Notes under the pieces: model-generated
What the model was told of the DNA's origin: nothing
Database searches by the model: none
The model's input: the letters and a program-made list of their open reading frames with translations, nothing else
Source of the DNA: Bilophila sp964369665
GTDB taxonomy: Bacteria > Desulfobacterota > Desulfovibrionia > Desulfovibrionales > Desulfovibrionaceae
Direction of reading: 5' to 3'
Assembly: GCA_964369665.1 (NCBI GenBank)
Contig: CAYJFS010000003.1
Location: forward strand, 1-64,000
Length of the DNA stretch: 64,000 nt
Position numbers and translations under genes: made by a program
Part shown: piece after piece, positions 17,624 through 26,336 of the stretch
Position numbering within the stretch: position 1 is the first letter of the stretch
Layout: each line of letters opens with the position of its first letter

Positions 17624-17662
17624 TAATAACTATATAGATATTTATATCCTATATAGTTATTA
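17624..17662. repeat. Perfect 14-bp inverted repeat between infB and nrnA
   Basis: TAATAACTATATAG (17624-17637) and CTATATAGTTATTA (17649-17662) are exact inverse copies around an 11-base loop. There is no T run immediately after, so it is not a classical terminator. It may be an RNA stem that ends or protects the infB message, or a protein-binding site. Confidence 0.7.
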
Positions 17663-17734
17663 AAGGTTTAGACCTTATTATTTTATAAAACTCTTTTTAT
17701 TACATACCCTTTTGCTCAAAAGGACTAAAACCAA

Positions 17735-18721
17735 ATGCCTATAGAAAATAAACAACTTGCTGATGAACTTGCTGCTCACATACAACGATATAACAATATT
17801 GTGATAACAGCACATAGTAATCCAGATGGTGATGCACTTGGATCTTGTGGTGTTATTGCACACATCCTTAAGGTTCTAGGAAAACGATTTATTATTTATA
17901 ATACAACACCTATCCCAAGTTATCTTGAATGGCTTCCACTACCATGTAAGTTTGTTACAAAACTTGCAAATATTCCCTTTAAGCCTGAACTATTTATTGT
18001 TCTAGACTGTGGTGATGTGTGGAGATTAGGCAAAGAGTTAGCACCAATATTTTCATCATATACTTCAATTAATATTGATCACCATGTAGGCAATACATAC
18101 TTTGGTACACTTGCTAATTGGGTTGAACCTTCTGTAGCTGCTACAGGACAACTTACTGCTGAAATAGCTAAAGCTATAGATATACCCCTTACAGGTGAAC
18201 TGGCAAAATGTCTTTATCTCTCAATTGTAACAGACACAGGTTCATTTACATATGGGAATACAAGCCCTGATGTTCTACGCCTTGCAGCAAATCTAATTGA
18301 ATCTGGTCTTAATGCTCCAGCTATACGTGAACAAATAGATAACCAATGGTCTATAGACAAATTCAAACTATGGGGAGAACTCATGCAAGAAGTTGTTATA
18401 GTTGAGCATGGTCAAATAGCATACTGTACTGTTTCAAACAACATACTTATGTTAAAAAATGCAACAAAAGAAGATCTAGAGGGATTTACAGAACAGATGC
18501 GGAAAATTAAAGGTGTTCGTGTAGCTCTTTTAATAAGAGAAGATGCTGAATCTTTCTGTAAAATTAGCTTAAGGTCTTCTGGAACAGATAATGTAAGGGC
18601 TGTGGCTGTAGAATTTGATGGTGGTGGACATATTAATGCTGCAGGTGCTACAGTAGAACAAGATCTACAAACCACACTAGATCAATCCATTGAATATATT
18701 AATAAAATAATATTACATTAA
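17735..18721 (+). CDS. nrnA: DHH/DHHA1 phosphoesterase (NrnA-type nanoRNase/pAp phosphatase)
   Basis: 328 residues. DHH-domain motifs in order are HSNPDGDALGS (about residues 28-38), VLDCGD and INIDHHVGNTYFG. The C-terminal DHHA1 domain has FDGGGHINAAGATV. These bind two metal ions. NrnA degrades very short RNAs and the by-product pAp. The gene sits after infB, where Desulfovibrio and Gram-positive clusters normally read infB-rbfA-nrnA. No RbfA coding sequence fits in the 203-base gap. Its end faces sctR, from the other strand. Confidence 0.9.
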   Translation: MPIENKQLADELAAHIQRYNNIVITAHSNPDGDALGSCGVIAHILKVLGKRFIIYNTTPIPSYLEWLPLPCKFVTKLANIPFKPELFIVLDCGDVWRLGKELAPIFSSYTSINIDHHVGNTYFGTLANWVEPSVAATGQLTAEIAKAIDIPLTGELAKCLYLSIVTDTGSFTYGNTSPDVLRLAANLIESGLNAPAIREQIDNQWSIDKFKLWGELMQEVVIVEHGQIAYCTVSNNILMLKNATKEDLEGFTEQMRKIKGVRVALLIREDAESFCKISLRSSGTDNVRAVAVEFDGGGHINAAGATVEQDLQTTLDQSIEYINKIILH

Positions 18722-18764
18722 TTATCTTTATAGTAGTAGAACATACAAAAAAATTTTCTATGCT

Positions 18765-19418
18765 TTACTTATAGCTTAACATAAGCCCCTGACTAATCTT
18801 TAGCCAACCATCAAGTGTTACAAATAACAATAACTTAAATGGTAAAGAAATAGTCATAGGTGAAACCATCATCATACCCATTGCTAATAAAATATTTGAT
18901 ATAACCAAATCTATAGCTACAAAAGGTAAATATAATAAAAAACCAATCTGAAAAGATTTTGTAAGCTCTGTTAACGTAAAAGCAGGAACAATTATAAGCA
19001 TATTCTCTTTTGATATATCTTTATGACGCTCTTTTGGCCAAATACGTTTAGCAGTTGCAATAAGTCCTCTAACTGTTTTTTCATCAGAATTTCTAGTCAA
19101 AAAATCTTTTAAAGGTTGTGAAGACTCATTAAGTGCACCTAAAACCTCCAATGTTGTAGGTGAAGGGCCTAGCTCAACCTTCTTATAAAGTTCTTCTATC
19201 TTTAAATACACTGGTGCCATAATAAACACGCTCAATATGATAGCTAATCCATTCATAACAATAGCAGGAGGAACCTGCTGAACACCTAATGCATTACGGA
19301 CAAGTGAGGTAACAACAACTATCTTTACATAAGATGTTACCATCATTATAAAAAATGGAGCTAGACCTAAAGCACCTAAAGTGAGTATAAGTAATACTGG
19401 ATCAATACCCCAAACCAT
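18765..19418 (-). CDS. sctR: T3SS export apparatus protein SctR
   Basis: 217 residues. There are four predicted membrane helices. The N-terminal block is conserved (FFIMMVTSYVKIVVVTSLVRNALGVQQVPPAIVMNGLAIILS), and the later FTLTELTKSFQIGFLLYLPFVAIDLVISNILLAMGMMMVSP is the FliP/SctR signature. SctR forms the export pore core with SctS and SctT. The absence of a cleavable signal and the neighbours sctQ to sctJ separate it from flagellar FliP. It is the last gene of the minus-strand T3SS operon, whereas its partners sctS and sctT lie 10 kb away on the opposite strand. Confidence 0.95.
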   Translation of the reverse strand: MVWGIDPVLLILTLGALGLAPFFIMMVTSYVKIVVVTSLVRNALGVQQVPPAIVMNGLAIILSVFIMAPVYLKIEELYKKVELGPSPTTLEVLGALNESSQPLKDFLTRNSDEKTVRGLIATAKRIWPKERHKDISKENMLIIVPAFTLTELTKSFQIGFLLYLPFVAIDLVISNILLAMGMMMVSPMTISLPFKLLLFVTLDGWLKISQGLMLSYK

Positions 19419-19454
19419 CTATAGCTATCCTCTGCCTTGATCTAAAAAAATCTA

Positions 19455-20519
19455 TCATAAAAGTTTAATAATCTTTACACCCATTGTACCCTGAAACTCT
19501 GTAGGTTCACCTATAGCAATCACTCTTTCATGAACACGTATTATTAGCTGATTTGTAACATCTATCTTCAATGTATACCCAGGTTTTATTTGAGATAATG
19601 TTTGAAGTGTAACAGTCTCTTGTACTATATCAAACGAAACAGATACAAATAATGAACTTTTTATCTGAGCTATAGGTAAACCTTGTGTATTCTCACTTTC
19701 CCAAGACTCTATGTGCTTCCTTGGAACTATACCTATACCTTGAAAGTTTGAAATTTTAACAAGCCCATTCTCCACAACACAAGGCAATTCTTGGTCTAAA
19801 AAGACAAGTGTTGCTTTCTGGTGAGCAAATGGAAAATCTCTAGTGATCAAAACATCCCCTACTCTAATGTTTTCAAGTTGTTTTAATGTAAGAAAACAAT
19901 AACCTGCTCTAACCCATACATCTATAGCTACTCTATCAACTGGAATATTTTTCTGCTTAGGAAAAGTAGACAGATATTCTAACAAGGCTAGCATACTAAC
20001 ACCTAATGGAACATAAACTGTAACCTGTATATATTCTGAATCTAAACCTACATTTTTCCTATGTATTGCCAGCTGTTGATTATATAAGGCAAAATGAATA
20101 GCTGTAGTATTTGTTTCATCTAATTCATAAAAGTGTCCTAAAAATTGTACTGGCGTATGTAAAATACTCTGTAATTTTTTTTCAAAAACTAAACAAAGCT
20201 CTTTCAAAATAGGCATAATAAACGTATCTGGAATCTGGATCCCATATGGAACGTCACTTAAAATAGGATGAAGCCAAAGGAAACCCAAGCTATCAAGACC
20301 AATCTTTAATAACTCTGATCCACATTGAAAATGTAAATATAATGATGAGATATCTTTCTGAGCATTGTCCAGAACCTTTAATGTACAAACAACATCACCA
20401 ACTAAGACTATATTCCACGAACTTTGAAGACTAGAAAGACTATTCAGAAGCTTTACTCCTGGATAGTCTAATGCTATGCCTTTTACTAAATGGGCTTCAT
20501 TCCAGTTTAAGCTAACCAT
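19455..20519 (-). CDS. sctQ: T3SS cytoplasmic ring protein SctQ
   Basis: 354 residues, not membrane-associated. The last 75 residues form a SpoA domain (LSQIKPGYTLKIDVTNQLIIRVHERVIAIGEP) like FliN/FliM and SctQ. A first, weaker SpoA-like unit is at about 210-275 (VWVRAGYCFLTLKQLENIRVGDVLI). SctQ makes the sorting platform that holds SctN, SctL and SctK under the export gate. Many sctQ genes also produce a short C-terminal product from an internal start; none was established here. It lies between sctO and sctR. Confidence 0.85.
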   Translation of the reverse strand: MVSLNWNEAHLVKGIALDYPGVKLLNSLSSLQSSWNIVLVGDVVCTLKVLDNAQKDISSLYLHFQCGSELLKIGLDSLGFLWLHPILSDVPYGIQIPDTFIMPILKELCLVFEKKLQSILHTPVQFLGHFYELDETNTTAIHFALYNQQLAIHRKNVGLDSEYIQVTVYVPLGVSMLALLEYLSTFPKQKNIPVDRVAIDVWVRAGYCFLTLKQLENIRVGDVLITRDFPFAHQKATLVFLDQELPCVVENGLVKISNFQGIGIVPRKHIESWESENTQGLPIAQIKSSLFVSVSFDIVQETVTLQTLSQIKPGYTLKIDVTNQLIIRVHERVIAIGEPTEFQGTMGVKIIKLL

Positions 20520-20551
20520 CTATAAGCTCCAATAGAAACTATTATATGACT

Positions 20552-21052
20552 CTAATCTATAAATTCATCTGAATACTCAATATGTTCCTTTTTTGGTGTA
20601 GGAAAATCTTCAAGCTCTAGTTCTTCCTGAGCTTCTAAACGCTTTTTCTCTTCTGCTTCCCACTTTTCTTTGTGTTTACTAAGCTTCATTGTTTGTTTTT
20701 TTGCTTCTGCAAGATCAGCTATGGCTTGCTCTTTATCTCTTATACATAACTCTACATCTTCTTGACGTTTTTCTATATCCTTATATTTTTCCTCTACCTT
20801 TTCTAATAAAATTATGCCTTTTACCTTCAATGAGTCTAGATCTTTAAAAAAGATATCTTTACCTATAACATCATTATAAGACTGATTTATTTCTTGATGG
20901 CACCACTCTTCATATGCTTTACATTCTTCTTCTGTCTTTTTTAATATTTCTTTTGCCTCAACTAAAGCTCGTTCTGCTTTCATAACAGCCTGCTGTGCTA
21001 ACCCTTCCTTATGCTCTCGAACCATAAGAAGTGCAGCAAGAGGATATTTCAT
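20552..21052 (-). CDS. sctO: T3SS stalk protein SctO (YscO/FliJ-like)
   Basis: 166 residues, almost wholly charged and helical: two long antiparallel coiled-coil arms at about residues 10-60 and 75-145. Such proteins fit into the SctN hexamer like the gamma subunit of F1 ATPase and bridge it to SctV. Sequence is poorly conserved in the family. The call rests on size, coiled coil and its place directly after the sctN ATPase gene and before sctQ. The acidic C-terminus (ELELEDFPTPKKEHIEYSDEFID) appears disordered. Confidence 0.8.
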   Translation of the reverse strand: MKYPLAALLMVREHKEGLAQQAVMKAERALVEAKEILKKTEEECKAYEEWCHQEINQSYNDVIGKDIFFKDLDSLKVKGIILLEKVEEKYKDIEKRQEDVELCIRDKEQAIADLAEAKKQTMKLSKHKEKWEAEEKKRLEAQEELELEDFPTPKKEHIEYSDEFID

Positions 21053-21082
21053 TATTTCACTCCCTGACTAACCAAAAAGATC

Positions 21083-22399
21083 TTAAGAAACTACTTTCTG
21101 TAAGGCACGAAGAGTCTCTTCAAAACTACTCTTTTCATCAAGTTTTTGCTGTAAAAATGTATTAACACCCTTAATACGCTTAAGAGCATCATCTGCCGAA
21201 GGGTCACTTCCAGATTTATACTCACCTATCTGTACTAAAAGCTCTACTTCTGCATATTTTGCTAAAACTTTACGTAACTTTTGTGCTGCCTCATTATGTT
21301 CTTTTGTCACAATAGCATTCATAACACGACTTACACTTGCAAGAACATCTACTGCAGGATAATGATTTGCTGCAGCAAGTTTTCGTGACAAAATAATATG
21401 ACCATCAAGAATAGATCGTGTTTCATCAGCTATAGGTTCTGTCATATCATCACCCTCTACAAGAACTGTATATAGAGCTGTAATAGAACCTTTATCGGAA
21501 TTACCTGCACGCTCCATGAGTCTAGGTAAAGATGAAAAAACAGAAGGAGGGAAGCCCCTACGTGTTGGTGGCTCTCCAGCTGCAAGACCAATTTCACGTA
21601 AAGCACGACCAAAACGTGTTACAGAGTCCATTAATAAGAGAACACTTTTACCTTGATCTCTAAAATATTCAGCTATTGCTGTAGCTGTATAAGCAGCTTT
21701 TAATCTTTCCATAGATGATCTATCAGATGTTGATACTATCAAGACAGATCTTTTTAAACCCTCTGGACCAAGGTCTTTCTCAATAAATTCACGGACTTCT
21801 CGTCCACGTTCACCAATAAGTGCTAAAACACAAACATCTGCAGCAGAGCCTTTAATAATACTAGAAAGCAATGTACTTTTACCACCACCAGCAGCAGCAA
21901 AAATACCCATTCTTTGTCCTTCACCGCATGTAAGTATACCATCTAATACACGTAGGCCTAATGCTATTGGCTTATGGATAACTTTCCTGGTCATTGGGTT
22001 AGGAGGTTCTGCATATACAGGATAATGTGATCGAAAACGTAGGTTTGGACCACCATCTATAGGCTCACCAAGTCCGTCTAAAACCCTACCAAGTAACTCT
22101 GGACCTACACCTATAGAATGAATAGTCCCTGTAGGAATAACTTCTGTTGTAGGTGAAATACCTTGAAGGTCACCTAAAGGCGTAAGGAGTGCTATGTGTT
22201 TAACAAAGCCAACAACTTCAGCTCGCAGCGTCCAGTTATCCCAAGGGTTTCTTAGAATACACAACTCACCAATCTTAACTCCAGGTACAACAGCCCTAAT
22301 AATAGTACCTACAACTTGTTCAACTCTACCTCTAACCTCTATTGGACTAGTATTTTGAACTGCTTCCTCAAGAAGAGAGGCAATATATTCTAATGCCAT
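21083..22399 (-). CDS. sctN: T3SS ATPase SctN
   Basis: 438 residues. Walker A is in GIFAAAGGGKSTLLSSI (about 167-183) and Walker B in SVLLLMDSVTRFGRALREIGLAAGEPPTRRGFPPSVFSSLP. The catalytic Glu lies in ALIGERGREVREFIE. The protein matches the FliI/SctN branch of rotary ATPases. SctN unfolds substrates and releases chaperones at the base of the injectisome. Location among sctL, sctO and sctQ marks it as the secretion-system copy; no fliI is in this window. A 27-base gap separates it from sctL. Confidence 0.97.
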   Translation of the reverse strand: MALEYIASLLEEAVQNTSPIEVRGRVEQVVGTIIRAVVPGVKIGELCILRNPWDNWTLRAEVVGFVKHIALLTPLGDLQGISPTTEVIPTGTIHSIGVGPELLGRVLDGLGEPIDGGPNLRFRSHYPVYAEPPNPMTRKVIHKPIALGLRVLDGILTCGEGQRMGIFAAAGGGKSTLLSSIIKGSAADVCVLALIGERGREVREFIEKDLGPEGLKRSVLIVSTSDRSSMERLKAAYTATAIAEYFRDQGKSVLLLMDSVTRFGRALREIGLAAGEPPTRRGFPPSVFSSLPRLMERAGNSDKGSITALYTVLVEGDDMTEPIADETRSILDGHIILSRKLAAANHYPAVDVLASVSRVMNAIVTKEHNEAAQKLRKVLAKYAEVELLVQIGEYKSGSDPSADDALKRIKGVNTFLQQKLDEKSSFEETLRALQKVVS

Positions 22400-22426
22400 A
22401 AATACTAACCCTCTTATATTTAATAC

Positions 22427-23044
22427 TTAGAACTGTATTTTTTCACGAAAAGCAGTATCAAGTGCTTTGAGTTGTAATTCTAAACTTGCATCAACAACAC
22501 CATACTCTGTTTCAAGAAGACATGTTGCTGGTTCAAGCCTAGAATCTGCGACAATACTTAAAAATCCACCTCTTGAAGAAGAATGAAATGTATCAGAAAA
22601 TTTCTCAAAAACAGCATGCTCATCAGATGGTGCTACCCGAACAACAACTTCTTTTTGAGACTTAATAGTGCTTAAAGCTGTATTAACTATACGGACAATA
22701 CGCTCACCAGGATCCATTTCTTCAAACACCTTACGAATAGTATCCATAACAAGTGTAACGAGTGATCCTTCAATATGTTCAATAAACTCTACAGAACGCA
22801 TAATTGTTTCTAAAACATTATCTGCATTTTCAAGCAAGCCATCTGCTTTGCCTTGATCATATCCACTTATGCCCTTCTGTTCATATTCTTGTTGAGCAGT
22901 TTGTCGAAGCTCATCAACACGACTCTTTATTACTGTATGAATATTATTCATTGTAGCTTTAGATGAAAAAAAGTCTGCCTTAAGTATAGAAGTATTACCT
23001 ATATCTTCTGGCCTTGGTGATGTTAGTCGAAATATGGTATCCAT
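22427..23044 (-). CDS. sctL: T3SS ATPase stator SctL
   Basis: 205 residues with the FliH/SctL layout. A variable N-terminus comes first, then a helical middle (VIKSRVDELRQTAQQEYEQKGISGYDQGKADG). The C-terminal domain resembles the ATPase peripheral stalk delta/E subunits (VVVRVAPSDEHAVFEKF, ADSRLEPATCLLETEYGVVDASLELQLKALDTAF). It connects SctN to SctQ. Its start lies inside sctK by 22 bases, indicating translational coupling. Confidence 0.88.
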   Translation of the reverse strand: MDTIFRLTSPRPEDIGNTSILKADFFSSKATMNNIHTVIKSRVDELRQTAQQEYEQKGISGYDQGKADGLLENADNVLETIMRSVEFIEHIEGSLVTLVMDTIRKVFEEMDPGERIVRIVNTALSTIKSQKEVVVRVAPSDEHAVFEKFSDTFHSSSRGGFLSIVADSRLEPATCLLETEYGVVDASLELQLKALDTAFREKIQF

Positions 23045-23730
23045 TCTGGTGCAACCTCACGAAGTAAAATCTTTTTTAGACCAAGCCAAACACCATAAAC
23101 AACAGCTGGAGGAAATTCTTTTGGTACATCTTCTTCTATATTATATGGAAGACTCATATCTTTCAGGTGAGTCATAAACCTCTTTTGTAAAATTTGAGGC
23201 CAAGTAGACATACAAATCTTTAATGCTAATCTCCCATGCCACTGAATGCGTACTGGTAATGGAAGGTTTACATTTTTTGCTAAAAAAAACTGTCTAACCG
23301 TCCCCAGTTGATAGCGACCACGAAGTAATCCATATTGATATACATCTTTACCAAGTATCTCCTCTAACTGTAATACTTCAGAACGTATAAGCACTCTAGA
23401 AAGTGCATCTGCATGAATAGCTGCACCAAAAATAAGTTGTAACTTGTGTATAGTTTCTGGATCAACTAAAATCATCCTACGTGTCTCTTCTAAAAAATCC
23501 CAAAAACAGTAACCAGCTTCAATAAGCCGATCTTTCTTTAAACTAATAGCACGTAGAGCTATTTTTTGTATCATATTTTTATTAAAACCAACGATACTTT
23601 CAGCTAATTCATTCATTTCATGAATGACTTGAAGTAATGCGTCATACAATAGCTTACAATTAAATTCTATGATTGCATTAAATAATTTTGGTTTTTGAGA
23701 TATAACATCAAGAAAAAAATTTTTGTCCAT
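23023..23730 (-). CDS. sctK: T3SS accessory protein SctK
   Basis: 235 residues, cytoplasmic, mainly helical, with no strong motif. The assignment comes from position: the order sctJ-sctK-sctL is standard for YscK-type proteins of similar size (about 200-240 residues). SctK links the sorting platform pods to the inner-membrane ring. Segments such as RIQWHGRLALKICMSTWPQIL and KEFPPAVVYGVWLGLKKILLREV fit the family in character, but this cannot be proved by eye. It overlaps sctL at its 3' end. Confidence 0.65.
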   Translation of the reverse strand: MDKNFFLDVISQKPKLFNAIIEFNCKLLYDALLQVIHEMNELAESIVGFNKNMIQKIALRAISLKKDRLIEAGYCFWDFLEETRRMILVDPETIHKLQLIFGAAIHADALSRVLIRSEVLQLEEILGKDVYQYGLLRGRYQLGTVRQFFLAKNVNLPLPVRIQWHGRLALKICMSTWPQILQKRFMTHLKDMSLPYNIEEDVPKEFPPAVVYGVWLGLKKILLREVAPEWIPYFD

Positions 23731-23749
23731 ACATTGATCCTAAAATATA

Positions 23750-24589
23750 TCAAGTATTCTTTATTTCTGAATCTTTGTTAAGACTTTTTTTAAATTTTTT
23801 GTCCATTGATACACTTCTTTGAAGCAAAATAATGCTAAAACCAATGAAAGTTCCAATACCTACAGATATAAAAACTATAATCGCTAAAATAAGAAAATAT
23901 GGCATACCTCTATCTGGAAAAAGCGATAATCCCAAAAATGTTGATCCACCCTGTGTAGGAACCGTTAATGGTTCTTGAACAGGCACTAACATCACTGCTG
24001 TTCTATCATACTCAAGGCCAGGAAGACTTTTTGCAGCAACTTCACGGATACCTGGAAGCATATTAACGATTGGAGATTCTGGTGTATGCCTTATAAAGAT
24101 ACCCATGGATGGAAGAACCTTTAAATCAGCTGCTTGATCTATATATCCAGGTACAACATGAACTCTTGTTGTTAAAACTCCATCAACACGAGAAAATGTA
24201 TTAGCTAACTCTTGTGAAATAGCAAACGCCATTCTAAGTCGCTCTTCTGACTGTGATGTAACCATGCCTTGACCAGAAAAAATTTCACCTATACTAGCAT
24301 AAGTCTCTCTTGGAAAAGCACTTTTCTTTAAAATCTCTAATGCTTGTACAAGTTGATCTTCTGCTACTAAAAGTGAAAAACCCAGCTTTCCAGCCATAAG
24401 TTTTTCTGCATCAATACCACGATAAATAAGCACAGCAAGCATTTCATTAACTTGGTCTTCTGTAAGACCTTTGTATACCTCAACCTTACAACCAGAAACA
24501 CATAAAAAAATAAAAATACTATAGAATAGTAATATAAACCGCCTTGTACATATATGTACTTTATAGTCAAACCCTAGTGATATATTCAT
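23750..24589 (-). CDS. sctJ: T3SS inner-ring lipoprotein SctJ
   Basis: 279 residues. A signal peptide ends with the lipobox LCVSGC, giving a lipidated Cys at about residue 34. Ring-building domain 1 follows (KVEVYKGLTEDQVNEMLAVLIYRGIDAEK), then a linker and domain 2 (DGVLTTRVHVVPGYIDQ... SMGIFIRHTPES... EVAAKSLPGLEYDRTAVMLVP). A C-terminal membrane helix spans about 229-255. This is the classic YscJ/PrgK layout. SctJ rings form the inner-membrane base with SctD, which is not in this window. Confidence 0.95.
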   Translation of the reverse strand: MNISLGFDYKVHICTRRFILLFYSIFIFLCVSGCKVEVYKGLTEDQVNEMLAVLIYRGIDAEKLMAGKLGFSLLVAEDQLVQALEILKKSAFPRETYASIGEIFSGQGMVTSQSEERLRMAFAISQELANTFSRVDGVLTTRVHVVPGYIDQAADLKVLPSMGIFIRHTPESPIVNMLPGIREVAAKSLPGLEYDRTAVMLVPVQEPLTVPTQGGSTFLGLSLFPDRGMPYFLILAIIVFISVGIGTFIGFSIILLQRSVSMDKKFKKSLNKDSEIKNT

Positions 24590-24603
24590 AGCAAGATACT
24601 ACA

Positions 24604-24978
24604 CTATTTTTTACTACCATCCATCAACTTAAGAACATCAGATGCAAAAATACCTACTGCACCATCATTAGCTACAGCTTGTTCTAACAGGGCATGTGCC
24701 TCTTTATCCTTATTAGAAAACATATATGATAAACCTAGAAATACTTGTGCATCTGCATCATCAGGGTTGCTTTGTAAATAGTCTTCCAGTATCTCTTCTG
24801 CCTGAATGAATTCATCAACAACAATATGGCTTAAGGCTTGACCAATAACTGCTGGTGGAAATCCAGGCTTTAATATTAGAATACTTTCATAAACTATACG
24901 TGCAGCAACAGGTAAACCCTTATGACATCCTGCATTTGCTGTATCAAGCAATCTTTGTATTTGGTATTCAGAAAGCAT
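24604..24978 (-). CDS. sctG: TPR protein, probable needle chaperone SctG
   Basis: About 124 residues from ATG 24978, which is preceded by AGAGGA; an ATG six codons upstream has no site. Three TPR-like helix pairs are visible: GLPVAARIVYESILILKPGFPPAVIGQAL, EFIQAEEILEDYLQSNPDDADAQVFLGLSYMF and KEAHALLEQAVAN. YscG/PscG-type needle chaperones are TPR proteins of this size encoded directly after the needle gene, as here. A LcrH-type translocator chaperone is a less likely alternative. Confidence 0.65.
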   Translation of the reverse strand: MLSEYQIQRLLDTANAGCHKGLPVAARIVYESILILKPGFPPAVIGQALSHIVVDEFIQAEEILEDYLQSNPDDADAQVFLGLSYMFSNKDKEAHALLEQAVANDGAVGIFASDVLKLMDGSKK

Positions 24979-25024
24979 ACATTCCTCTTTTTGCATAATT
25001 TTCTATAAGCAATACAGTCAAAAT

Positions 25025-25258
25025 CTATCCTGTTCGTTGTGCTAAACTTTTTAGTACATCACATAAACTTTTATTAATTGACGATGTAACTTCTAACATT
25101 GAATTATATTGTCCAAGCTCATAGTTTACCATTAACATATCTTCAGGGCTAACAGAATCAGTAGCTAATAGCTTATCCAATTCAACTTCAAGTCTATCAC
25201 TACGAACACCAATACTTTTAATAGCTTCTTTTACAAAACCGCCTATACTTACAGCCAT
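25025..25258 (-). CDS. sctF: T3SS needle protein SctF (or inner rod SctI)
   Basis: 77 residues, the usual needle length. A helix, then an S-P-E-D turn (SVSPEDMLMVNYELGQYNS), then a second helix (SSINKSLCDVLKSLAQ). This aligns with the needle pattern NPxLLxxLQ..I.QWS......SSxxxSxKDLxxxILQ of YscF. An inner-rod SctI has a similar C-terminal helix and cannot be excluded. The TPR gene right after it favours F followed by G, and no second candidate of this kind is present. Needle subunits polymerise into the hollow extracellular needle. Confidence 0.65.
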   Translation of the reverse strand: MAVSIGGFVKEAIKSIGVRSDRLEVELDKLLATDSVSPEDMLMVNYELGQYNSMLEVTSSINKSLCDVLKSLAQRTG

Positions 25259-25321
25259 ATTTTTTCCCTTCTAAATTTTATAAAAACTATAATAGAAATG
25301 ATAAACTCTAATTTATAAACT

Positions 25322-25759
25322 TTATCCAGAAATCCATGTTGAAATATTATTAGATTGACTGCTATTTAATTGAACGTAACTACCTATTCTTTGCTTCCAC
25401 CAATTCATATCATATATAAAATCTCTTATGTATTTAACAAAAATATCTTTAGAATTTTGTTCATTACTAACTATATGATATAGTGCTATGGATTCACCAT
25501 CCATATAAACAACTGTTTTTTTCAATTTAAGTACACCTACTGAAAGCTTTGCACACTCATCTATTATGTTTGTAGATATATTACTATTATCTAATATATA
25601 AATATTCCCAAGTACTATATAATTTTTAGTATTAAGTTGAAATATTTGTATATCTACATCTTTCTCAAATGAAAAAGAGTATACACCATTATTATCTGGG
25701 AATTTATCTTCTATTTCTAATGTATGTGTTATATAATCTATAATTTCTTGTAACTTCAT
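25322..25759 (-). CDS. Probable T3SS chaperone, CesT/SycE-like
   Basis: 145 residues, acidic, cytoplasmic. The order is an N-terminal helix (LQEIIDYITHTLEI), then beta-rich segments (YSFSFEKDVDIQIFQL, KNYIVLGNIYIL), then helix, strands (LKLKKTVVYMDGESIALYHIV) and a final helix. This is the layout of class I type III chaperones. It lies 63 bases upstream of the needle gene. Its substrate is unknown, and no effector gene is next to it. The sequence is even more AT-rich than neighbouring genes. Confidence 0.55.
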   Translation of the reverse strand: MKLQEIIDYITHTLEIEDKFPDNNGVYSFSFEKDVDIQIFQLNTKNYIVLGNIYILDNSNISTNIIDECAKLSVGVLKLKKTVVYMDGESIALYHIVSNEQNSKDIFVKYIRDFIYDMNWWKQRIGSYVQLNSSQSNNISTWISG

Positions 25760-25829
25760 AAAATATTGCCTTCATACATTTTAGCAATAATATTTGTAAC
25801 TATCATTGTAATAACAAACAAACTATATA

Positions 25830-26120
25830 TTATAATTTAACAGCACCTTTCCTTCTTGTTCCTACACTTTTTCTTGTCGTTTTGTTCTCTTCACTAACCT
25901 GTTCCAAGGCTGCTTTTTGTTCTTTCACAGCTTTCTGTTGTTCTTCAAGTTCCTTAAGCACTTCTGGAGAGAGCTCGCTAATATCTACTTTAATATCTTC
26001 TTCTGTAAGACCAAGTTTTTCTAAAGTAGCATGAAAAGCTCTATCTAGAAGCTCAAGTTCTTCTTCTAATTCCAAAAATTTCTTTTGTTGTGCTTCAAAG
26101 TCCTTTTTAGTAAATGTCAT
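25830..26120 (-). CDS. Small coiled-coil protein, first gene of minus-strand T3SS operon
   Basis: 96 residues from ATG 26120, which has GAGGAG at the right distance; an in-frame ATG at 26138 lies inside that site. The protein is a charged helix pair (EAQQKKFLELEEELELLDRAFHATLEKLGL and SPEVLKELEEQQKAVKEQKAALEQ) with a basic tail (TTRKSVGTRRKGAVKL). Position at the head of the sctF-sctG operon recalls SctE, the small co-chaperone of the needle, but that identity is only suggested by position and size. Confidence 0.5.
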   Translation of the reverse strand: MTFTKKDFEAQQKKFLELEEELELLDRAFHATLEKLGLTEEDIKVDISELSPEVLKELEEQQKAVKEQKAALEQVSEENKTTRKSVGTRRKGAVKL

Positions 26121-26336
26121 CACAAACTCCTCATGCATTACTATTCTACTAATATTATTATCAATTAGTATAAAAATATTTTTTAATACATCATAGAGAA
26201 TAAACTCTATCTTATTAAGAATAAAATGACTATTGTTAGTTGAAAAATATCTTATAATAAAACAATATATAATAAATAAATATATATATTATATACTAAA
26301 TTATTTAAAACTAATTTAATAAAGAGAGAAATATTA

